64,000 nucleotides of DNA, from contig NZ_JAJKFK010000007.1 in NCBI RefSeq assembly GCF_021653975.1, forward strand, positions 434,001-498,000. Reading direction: 5' to 3'. This document shows positions 26,717-33,222 of this stretch, piece by piece. Made by a program: the position numbers and the translations under genes. The notes below the pieces were generated by a model. It saw nothing but the letters and a program-made list of their open reading frames with translations, did not search any database and was not told the origin of the DNA. Positions within the stretch are counted from its first letter, which is position 1, and every line of letters starts with the position of its first letter. The DNA comes from Amycolatopsis sp. GM8. GTDB taxonomy: Bacteria > Actinomycetota > Actinomycetes > Mycobacteriales > Pseudonocardiaceae.

Positions 26717-27244
26717 ATGCGGGCGATTTCTAGGTGGTCGTTTTCAGTGTTGCGACGACACTGGAAAATAACCATCCCAACGGGGATTGTCGTCGTAGCG
26801 GGCATCGCCCTCGCGATCGTGATGTGGGTGCTACCCGACAGTCCACCCCAGGCGGTCGTCTACACCAACGTGTCGGCCAACTTCAAGGCGTGCCTGCTGT
26901 CCACCACACGCGATGCCGACGACTCCGAGCACGTCTGGCCCGCGATCCAGGCGGCGGGCACCCGGGCCGCCATCAACGCCCAGCACATCACCGCACCCGC
27001 CGGCACCAGCGACCAACTCGTGCCCTACCTCAACAGCCTGATCTCACTGCACTGCGGACTGATCATCACCGCCGGCACCGACCTCACGCAACCCGCCCTT
27101 GACGTCGCGAAAACCCATCCGCAGCAACGATTCCTCATCCAACCACCCCACGACCCCCTGGCGAACGTCGACTCGATCCCCAGCCAACCCGACGCCCTCA
27201 CCGCGCTCGTCGCCGCCGCGGCACCCACCACCCCCGCCCGATAG
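26717..27244 (+). CDS. membrane-anchored BMP-like (periplasmic-binding fold) protein, copy 2
   Basis: 175 aa, paralogue of the protein at 23897-24421. The N-terminus aligns (LRRHWKITIP versus LRKYWKITLP). The anchor helix is TGIVVVAGIALAIVMWVLP. The domain reads FKACLLSTTRDADDSEHVWP, then AIQAAGTRAAINAQHI and HCGLIITAGTDLTQPALDVA. The ATG at 26717 is chosen by this alignment (GAGGA precedes it closely); an ATG at 26645 is an alternative. It is divergent from the broken rhs2, as copy 1 lies beyond rhs1, with no protease gene in between. An SGNH hydrolase follows 77 bp later. Confidence 0.7.
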   Translation: MRAISRWSFSVLRRHWKITIPTGIVVVAGIALAIVMWVLPDSPPQAVVYTNVSANFKACLLSTTRDADDSEHVWPAIQAAGTRAAINAQHITAPAGTSDQLVPYLNSLISLHCGLIITAGTDLTQPALDVAKTHPQQRFLIQPPHDPLANVDSIPSQPDALTALVAAAAPTTPAR

Positions 27245-27320
27245 CGTCCGCCACCCGCCCTCGCCGCCCGAAGCTCCTGCGAAACAACCACCCACCCGAA
27301 CAGACCACAAAGGACTACTG

Positions 27321-28088
27321 GTGAAACGCACCGCCATGTTGATCACGACCACCGTCGTTGCCGCACTGGTCGCGATCGTCGTCGACGCCGTCCCCTCCGA
27401 CGCCGCCGGAGCCAGCTCCGCCTGGTGCACTTCGCAGCACAACGTGGCGATCGTCGGCACCTCCGCCGACACCGGGTACGGCACCACCGGCTACCCCTCC
27501 AACGCCCAGACCTACCAACCCACCACCTACGGCTGGACACTCCGCTTCGCCAACAGCCTCCACGCCCAATGGGGCACCACCATGGAAAACTACGCCCACA
27601 ACGGCGCCCTCGCCTCCGACTACCTACCCGGCGGACGCTGGACCGCCACTACCAGCGCCACCACCGACATCACCGCGAAACAACCCGAACTCGTCATCAT
27701 CGACCTCGGCGGCAACGAGTTCTACTCCCAAGTCCCACCCAACACCTTCGCCACCAACCTCACCAACGTCGTCAACAGTGTCAAAGCCGCCAGACCCGGC
27801 GCCACCATCCTGCTGTCCACCTACGCCCAACTGGCCTGGGCCCCCAACCCCGACGCCGCCACCGAAAACTACACCTGGAGCCAATACGCCACCCAGATCT
27901 ACAACACCGCCGTCACCGACGGCGTCGCCATGATCGACATGCGCCAATACATCCCAGCCGCCGCCAGCACCAACCTGCCCAACCCCAGCCCCTGGAACTC
28001 CGACAATATCCACCTCAACGACGCCGGAAACCTCGCCGAATACGGCGGATTCTGGGGCTGGGCCTCCGCCATCGCCTCCATCTGCTAA
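27321..28088 (+). CDS. secreted SGNH/GDSL-type hydrolase
   Basis: 255 aa from the GTG at 27321 (AAGGA upstream). The signal peptide is ~1-28 (MLITTTVVAALVAIVVDAVP, then SDAAGA). The SGNH blocks are present: block I VAIVGTSADTGYGTTG (Ser in the G-T/D-S position), block II Gly in NYAHNGALASDYLPGG, block III DLGGNEFYS (the G-x-N site), and block V DNIHLNDAG (the D-x-x-H pair). It should be an extracytoplasmic esterase or lipase of unknown substrate. It lies 77 bp after BMP-like copy 2 in the same direction, so it probably shares its transcript. Confidence 0.8.
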   Translation: MKRTAMLITTTVVAALVAIVVDAVPSDAAGASSAWCTSQHNVAIVGTSADTGYGTTGYPSNAQTYQPTTYGWTLRFANSLHAQWGTTMENYAHNGALASDYLPGGRWTATTSATTDITAKQPELVIIDLGGNEFYSQVPPNTFATNLTNVVNSVKAARPGATILLSTYAQLAWAPNPDAATENYTWSQYATQIYNTAVTDGVAMIDMRQYIPAAASTNLPNPSPWNSDNIHLNDAGNLAEYGGFWGWASAIASIC

Positions 28089-28302
28089 ACCGGCCTAGAA
28101 TCGATCAAGAGATCGAACACACACCTGACTCCACCCATTAGCCCAGACACCGTGAACAAGTTCTTGATCGACAGGCCTCGGGCTCGAAGCCCGGAGCGGC
28201 AGTTGCACACTATTGCTCGCACCACGGTCAGCCCGGACAGGTTCCAATGCGTCAGCCCTTGCCACCGCGACGGCGTCCGTCAGCCATGGTCCTTCGTACC
28301 CC

Positions 28303-28415
28303 CACGGCACGGCCAAATCTACTCGCACGTCACCGACCAGACGATCGAGGACACGCTGAAGGCACTGCAGCAGCGCTGGGAGACGTATGGCACCTGGAGC
28401 CGTGCTGACACTTAG
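28303..28415 (+). pseudogene. C-terminal remnant of a second tyrosine recombinase
   Basis: The end of this frame reads GQIYSHVTDQTIEDTLKALQ followed by QRWETYGTW and a stop at 28415. It matches the last segment of phage-type integrases: the catalytic Tyr in the Y-S-H-V box, then a helix ending in A-L-x-x-R-W. The rest of the gene is absent. A tRNA 3' fragment follows 107 bp later (28522), the usual int-to-att spacing, so these are the right end of an older, partly deleted element. Confidence 0.6.
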
Positions 28416-28872
28416 GAAAACCGAAAGTGTTCAGCACAGCGTGCTCCCAAAATGCTCCCCAAACACACCACCAGCCCGTCGGCAAAAATCACCGACAGGC
28501 CGTCTGACCAGCGTAAACAGATGGTGGGCGATACTGGGATCGAACCAGTGACCTGTATCGTGTCAACTATGCTCAACTGTGGGCGATCAGCTAATTCCCG
28601 CGGCTGAAATCAGATAATTTCGCAGTTCCTGGCTTGTGTGGGAGTTTAGGCGGCGTCCTCCTTCGGGGTGGTGTTGCGGCCTTTGGGTCGCTTGTTGGGC
28701 CGGCAGCTGGGGCCGTCCATGAAGACTTGGTGGCCGTCGCGAGCACGTCCCGACCAACCGCTAACCGAAGCTGCACTTTCGGATGTTCGTGCAGGTCAAG
28801 GCTGTGCACTGTGGAGAATGTGCCTCCTTGGCGCACCAGACGGTGTGCGCCTCGTCTGATGGGAGGCCTGTC
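28416..28872. other. spacer between integrase remnant and integrase gene
   Basis: Apart from the tRNA fragment at 28522-28553 I see no complete gene. On the minus strand a short frame ends GHQVFMDGPSCRPNKRPKG (stop about 28646), which could be the tail of a lost gene. The 80 bp before the integrase contain its ribosome site (GGGAGG at 28861). Confidence 0.4.
28522..28553 (-). repeat. tRNA 3'-end fragment (tRNA-Val-like), old att site
   Basis: On the minus strand this reads as the last ~32 nt of a tRNA: the T-arm around GGTTCGATCC, an acceptor strand ATCGCCCA and an encoded CCA. The sequence resembles actinobacterial tRNA-Val with a GGGCGAT acceptor. No anticodon or D-arm follows, so it is not a tRNA gene. 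Next to the recombinase remnant it looks like an attachment site left by an element that used a different tRNA from the present island. Confidence 0.6.
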
Positions 28873-30067
28873 ATGGCTTGGGTAGACAAGATCGCGCAAC
28901 ACTCGTGGAGGGTGCGGCACCGGCGCGACGGCGGCAGCGTCGAGTCGATCTACGGATTCGACAACGCCGAAGCCGCGCAGGACATCGCCGGCGCGCTCGA
29001 CAGCCATCGGCGCCGCACCAGCTGGCTGAACCTCTCCAACGACCGCACCACGGTGATCACCCTCGCCGACTGGGTGTGCAACTGGTGGCCAACGCTCGAT
29101 CTGGACACCCGCACCCTGGAGAACTACCGCAGTTACCTGCGCTGCCACATCCTGCCCCGCTTCGGCACGCTCCCGATCCAGGCCATCACGCCCCTGGATA
29201 TCCAGGCCTGGAGCACCCACGCCCTCGAAGGCTACGCCCCCGCCACCATCGGCGGCTGGAAAAACCTACTGTCCATGATCTTCACCGACGCCGTCGACGA
29301 AGGCCTCGTGGCCACCAACCCCGTCCGCAAACACCGCGGCCGCGGACGCCGCTCCCGCCACCTCCGGCCAGAACGGATCTGGGCCACCCCCGAACAAGTC
29401 CTCGCCGTCGCGGACCAGGCGGGCATGCTCGGCGGCCACATCGCCCGTCTGCTGATCATCACCGCGGCCTGGACCGGCTGCCGCTGGGGCGAACTCACCG
29501 GACTCCACCGCGACAACATCGACCTTCAGCATGGCGTCATCACCATCGACACCTGGGAAGGCGCACTGCACGAGTCCAACGGCAAGCGGTGGATCGGACC
29601 ACCCAAGACCGCCTCTTCCGCCCGCCGCATCCACCTGCCCCCGTTCCTCACCGAACTGCTACGGCAGCACCTGGACACCCACCCCTACGAGTACGTGTTC
29701 ACCACCGAGTCCGGCACCTGGCTGTGGCGTTCCACCTTCACCCGCCGCATCCTGCACCCCGCCGCCGACGGCAACCTGGGTGTCGCCAAGCCGGCAGTGC
29801 GCACCCACCCCAGCCTGCCCGGGGCTGACGTTTCACGGGCTGCGACACAGTCACAACACGTGGTTGATCACTGACGACATCCCCGAGATCGCCCGCGCCC
29901 GCCGCCTCGGACACCACGCCGACAACCGGATCGCCGAAACCTACAGCCACGTCTCCGGCGAGATCCACCAGCGGCTCCTCGCCAGCCTTGAACACCGCTG
30001 GCACACGGCCCCACACCAGTGCTGGCACCGAACAGCAGACAGACCCATTCACGCCCGAACGCAGTGA
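28873..30067 (+). pseudogene. int: island tyrosine integrase, one-base frameshift
   Basis: The ATG at 28873 has GGGAGG upstream. The N-terminal core-binding domain (LADWVCNWWPTLDLDTRTLE, then NYRSYLRCHILPRFGTLP) and the catalytic part up to AWTGCRWGELTGLHRDNIDL (box I Arg) are in one frame, followed by a Lys-bearing PPKTASSARRIHLP. At about 29820 (CCCGGGG) the frame must move by one base to reach LTFHGLRHSHNTWLI (box II H-x-x-R), RRLGHHADNR and TYSHVSGEIHQRLL (catalytic Tyr). Without the shift the protein ends at 29874 without box II and Tyr. It lies ~780 bp from the intact tRNA-Ala and points toward it. It is a real frameshift or a homopolymer read error. Confidence 0.85.
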
Positions 30068-30794
30068 GCGGCCGACACCGCCCGCTCGCTGTGACGGCGG
30101 CAGCCCGGCCGGTGGCAATACCTCCACAATGGACACAACTCAGGAACCCGTGCACACCGTCTGTGTCGGCGACGACCGTGATCACGATCGCGCCGTCGCC
30201 CTTGTCCCCGCCGTCACGCCCGGTCGTATTCCGGCGCGGCGCGCGACAGACCGGCACCCGTCACACCGGACGAGGACACCGTTGATCGGAAAACGAGACC
30301 ACGCATCGAAACACAGCATTGTCAACACAAAAATGGCGCTAACCGAGGCCGAGTGGCACGATTGCATACCGGCCCCGATCGGGTCGCCTAACGCTCACGG
30401 GAAAACGCTCGATCATCGAAGCATAAACGTTCTGCCGACGGCCAGTTAGCATACCGAACTCACGACAATATAACACGACGAAAGGAAAACAACATCGACA
30501 ATTGATCGGAAACGCCGATACTGGCGAGTACCGCGAGGGACGGCTCGATACCACCATAAATCAAGGTCGGCCCCCGCGATAACGCGCACCCATTCACGGA
30601 CACAAGACGCATTCATGCGTCAACCATCAGCAATGATCGGGCGTTGTGACCCCCATGGGGTTCACAGATAGGGACAACCCCGCGTCACCGCATCAACGCC
30701 GCGCATATCCGGAGCGGTGTGCTCCAGCTCTACTCCAGCAGGGACACGCATCCCACGCCCGGAAACGATCACGCTCGCTCAACCCCGAAAGATC
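30068..30794. other. island right end, no gene seen
   Basis: About 730 bp of lower GC between the integrase and the terminator of the tRNA gene. Open frames lack protein character. Short palindromes are present (GACGCATTCATGCGTC near 30606; GTGACCCCCATGGGGTTCAC near 30647), which may be integrase arm sites or excisionase sites. Confidence 0.4.
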
Positions 30795-30832
30795 AAAAAC
30801 CCTCTGACCAGCGCTAACGCGCGACCAGAGGG
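30795..30832 (-). terminator. new tRNA-Ala terminator supplied by the island
   Basis: On the minus strand, just past the tRNA-Ala 3' end, a stem (CCCTCTG with CAGAGGG, enclosing a further GC-rich hairpin) is followed by five T. It replaces the native terminator, which was moved to 5371-5403. Confidence 0.65.
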
Positions 30833-30840
30833 ATATGATC

Positions 30841-30898
30841 AACTTGTGGAGCTAAGGGGACTCGAACCCCTGACCCCCTCACTGCCAGTGAGGTGCGC
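30841..30898. repeat. att site, right copy of 58-bp direct repeat (within tRNA-Ala)
   Basis: Identical over 58 bp to 5414-5471. It covers the 3' half of the intact tRNA-Ala gene and six bases past its 3' end. The repeat ends inside the anticodon-stem/D-arm side of the tRNA, as usual for integrases that cut in the anticodon loop. Confidence 0.93.
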
Positions 30899-30919
30899 TA
30901 CCAGCTGCGCCATAGCCCC
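30847..30919 (-). tRNA. tRNA-Ala(GGC)
   Basis: 73 nt. The acceptor stem GGGGCTA pairs with TAGCTCC, followed by discriminator A. The D-arm is GCGCAGCTGGTAGCGC. The anticodon stem-loop CTCACTGGCAGTGAG has anticodon GGC, and the T-arm is AGGGGTTCGAGTCCCCT. CCA is not encoded. It remains functional because the island restored its 3' half. Confidence 0.95.
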
Positions 30920-31045
30920 GCGAGCGGAGTGAACTCCGCGTCGTGTCTGTGGATACGGTACATGAACCTCGGCCGCCCCCTGCGCGGGGGTCCCACCAGC
31001 AAGGGGAGCCCCCGCGCACGGAGCGTGTCGAGAGTGCGCCGTGAG

Positions 31046-31819
31046 TCAGGGCTGCGCTACCAGTTTCGTGAGCCAGTCCGGCTGGGTCCAGTCGATCTGG
31101 GTGCCGTTGTGCAGGATCGTCGGCGTGCCCTGGAACGAAGGGTCGGCCGAGATCTTCGCCAGGGCATCGTTCAGCGGCTGGTTGTACGTCCCCGCGTTGA
31201 CGCACGAAGCGAACTCCGGCGCGGTGATGCCCAGGTCCTGGCCCAGTTTGATCAGCTGCGCGTTGTCGTAACCGCGCTGCCCTTCCTCTGGCTGCTTCGC
31301 GAACAGGCTGTCGTGGAACGGGGTGAACTTGCCCTGGTCGGCGGCGCACAGCGCGGCGTTCTCCGACGCCAGCGAGTAGCCCGGCGGGTCGGATCGACTG
31401 TTCAGCAACGGGATCATGTGATAACTCACCTGCAGGTTCCCGGCCTGGATCTGCTGCTCGATCTGCGCCCCGGACGACTTCTGCAACTGCCCGCAATACG
31501 GGCACAGGAAGTCCGCGTAGATATCGATCTTCACCTTGGCGTCCGCCTTGCCGGAGACCACCACGGCACCCTGCCGCTCACCCTGGGTGTCCAACGACGC
31601 GTTCGTCGCCACGGGCGGGATCGCCTGGCCCTCGGTCTGGTTCTTCGACGAGTTGGTCCAGATGACCCCGCCGATCACCAGCACAGCCAGCACGACGACG
31701 GCGATGACCACGACGATCGTCCGCCGGTTGCCCGCGGACCCTCGTGCCTGCGCGACCGCCCGCGCACCCGCAGCCGTCTGCTGCCGGCGTTTGCGTTCGG
31801 ACCGCTCCGCTCCACCCAC
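31046..31819 (-). CDS. membrane-anchored DsbA-like thioredoxin-fold protein
   Basis: 257 aa from the GTG at 31819 (AGAAAGG upstream). A basic cytoplasmic N-terminus is followed by one helix at ~33-55 (TIVVVIAVVVLAVLVIGGVI). The extracytoplasmic thioredoxin domain carries the redox motif CPYC in YADFLCPYCGQLQK, the helical insertion typical of DsbA/DsbG-like DSBA oxidoreductases, and the cis-Pro loop FQGTPTILHNG. It should oxidise or isomerise thiols of exported proteins. The MauE gene lies 5 bp upstream on the same strand and probably supplies the transmembrane electron partner. Confidence 0.9.
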   Translation of the reverse strand: MGGAERSERKRRQQTAAGARAVAQARGSAGNRRTIVVVIAVVVLAVLVIGGVIWTNSSKNQTEGQAIPPVATNASLDTQGERQGAVVVSGKADAKVKIDIYADFLCPYCGQLQKSSGAQIEQQIQAGNLQVSYHMIPLLNSRSDPPGYSLASENAALCAADQGKFTPFHDSLFAKQPEEGQRGYDNAQLIKLGQDLGITAPEFASCVNAGTYNQPLNDALAKISADPSFQGTPTILHNGTQIDWTQPDWLTKLVAQP

Positions 31820-31824
31820 TTGTC

Positions 31825-32334
31825 TCAAGCCCTTTCTACTTCGCGCACGGCCGGTTCCGCCTCCCGCGGGCGCAGCCACCCGTCGACCGACAGCCGCGTC
31901 CGCGACCGCACGATCAGCCAGCCGGCCAGCACGAGGAAGCCCACATCACGAGCGATTTCCTGTGGATACTGGGTCTGCCCGGCCGCGACCTGACCGCCGC
32001 CGCCGAAGCAGCCGCAGTCGATCGTGAGGCCGCGCGCCCAGGACTGCGCGACACCGGCGATGAACAGCACCAGCACGACCGCCGACACGACCGCCGCCCA
32101 CCTGGTCAGCAGCCCCGCCACCAGCAGCACCCCCAGCGCCAGCTCCAGCAGCGGCAACGCGGTGGCGACCGGATGCACCACGGCGTCGGGCATGAGCTGG
32201 TAGGCCTTCACCGCGAGGTAGGTCTGCCCGGGATCGGCGAGTTTGATCGACCCCGAAGTGAGCCATACCGCGGCCAGGCCGAGCCGTACGAAAGTCCCGA
32301 CGACGTCGAGCACGGCTTGGGAAGGTCGCACCAC
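31825..32334 (-). CDS. MauE/DoxX family membrane protein
   Basis: 169 aa with four to five membrane helices (for example VATALPLLELALGVLLVAGL and AAVVSAVVLVLFIAGVA). The conserved pair of cysteines is in LTIDCGCFGGGG, the signature of MauE-type proteins, which are DsbD/VKOR-like redox partners. Five bp separate it from the DsbA-like gene downstream, so the two form an operon for extracytoplasmic disulfide handling. Confidence 0.85.
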   Translation of the reverse strand: MVRPSQAVLDVVGTFVRLGLAAVWLTSGSIKLADPGQTYLAVKAYQLMPDAVVHPVATALPLLELALGVLLVAGLLTRWAAVVSAVVLVLFIAGVAQSWARGLTIDCGCFGGGGQVAAGQTQYPQEIARDVGFLVLAGWLIVRSRTRLSVDGWLRPREAEPAVREVERA

Positions 32335-32403
32335 CCCCTTAGGCTATCGGCGCGTCCTGAGAAACCTGTGAGGTCCTGCCCGCCCGGCAGGAAGGAGTAG
32401 TTC

Positions 32404-33222
32404 GTGCCGCTCGTTCGAGTGATGGCCGTCCTGCTCCTGCTGTGTGCGCTCACGGCCTGTTCCTCCTCGGACTCGGACACGGTGCGTGGCGCGGCCGACG
32501 GTGGGCGGCTGACCATCGGCATCCGCTTCGACCAGCCTGGCCTGGCCGAACACACCCTCGACGGCCGGTTCGTCGGGTTCGACGTGGACGTCGCCGAGTA
32601 CGTCGCGGGCCAACTGGGCGTGCACCCCTCCGGCATCACGTGGCGCGAGACCACCTCGGCGACCCGGGAGACGGACCTCACGTCGGGCAACGTCGACCTG
32701 GTGGTCGCGACCTACTCCATCACCGACAAGCGCAAGCAGCTCATCTCCTTCGCCGGCCCCTATTTCGAAACCGGCCAGGACCTGCTCGTCCGGCACTCCG
32801 ACAACGCGATCACCGGCCCGGAGGCGCTCAACGGCCGCCGCCTCTGCTCGGTCACCGGTTCGACACCCGCCCAGGAGGTCAAGACCCGCTTCGCGCAGGC
32901 CGTGCAACTGGTCGAGTATCCGCGCTACCCGGACTGTGTGACGGCTCTGCTCGCCGGCCAGGTCGACGCGGTGACCACCGACGGCGTCATCCTCGCCGGC
33001 TACGTCATGCAGAATCCCGAGCTGCTCAAGGTGGTCGGGAAACCGTTCTCCACCGAGCGCTACGGCATCGGCCTGCGCAAGGGCGACCCCGAGGGGCAGC
33101 ACGCGATCGACGACGCCATCCAGCAGATGGTCACGAGCGGCCGATGGCTGGATTCGCTGCGTGCCAACATCGGCCCGTCCGGTTACCCGCTGCCCGCGCC
33201 GCCCACCGTGACCGAACGATGA
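32404..33222 (+). CDS. amino-acid ABC transporter substrate-binding lipoprotein (GluB-like)
   Basis: 272 aa. The GTG at 32404 has GGAAGGAG before it. The lipobox is LTAC with Cys19, in ALTACSSSD. The family 3 solute-binding domain begins LTIGIRFDQPGL and contains VGFDVDVAEYVAGQLGV, LVVATYSITDKRKQLISFAG and RYGIGLRKGD, as in glutamate-binding GluB. The permease and ATPase genes are not adjacent. Its stop overlaps the start of hrpB by 4 bp, an odd but common actinobacterial coupling. Confidence 0.88.
   Translation: MPLVRVMAVLLLLCALTACSSSDSDTVRGAADGGRLTIGIRFDQPGLAEHTLDGRFVGFDVDVAEYVAGQLGVHPSGITWRETTSATRETDLTSGNVDLVVATYSITDKRKQLISFAGPYFETGQDLLVRHSDNAITGPEALNGRRLCSVTGSTPAQEVKTRFAQAVQLVEYPRYPDCVTALLAGQVDAVTTDGVILAGYVMQNPELLKVVGKPFSTERYGIGLRKGDPEGQHAIDDAIQQMVTSGRWLDSLRANIGPSGYPLPAPPTVTER

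Larger units (their letters stand above)
5414..30898. mobile_element. integrated genomic island at tRNA-Ala
   Basis: The segment lies between the perfect 58-bp duplications of the tRNA-Ala 3' half. It contains a tyrosine integrase (28873-30067) beside the intact tRNA, an IS5-type element, an IS3 remnant, other recombinase remnants, two rhs loci and a HEPN-motif gene. Intergenic stretches (for example 22230-22480 and 26400-26720) are clearly less GC-rich than the flanks. No plasmid replication, FtsK/Tra or phage structural genes are visible, so it looks like a defence/antagonism island or a decayed integrative element. The integrase is frameshifted, so mobility is doubtful. Confidence 0.85.

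Noticed and set aside
23897-27244. BMP-family ABC importer
   Set aside because: The two proteins have a membrane anchor instead of a lipobox, are half-length, and no permease or ATPase gene is near.
28522-28553. Functional tRNA at 28.5 kb
   Set aside because: Only the T-arm and 3' acceptor strand with CCA remain; no cloverleaf can be built.
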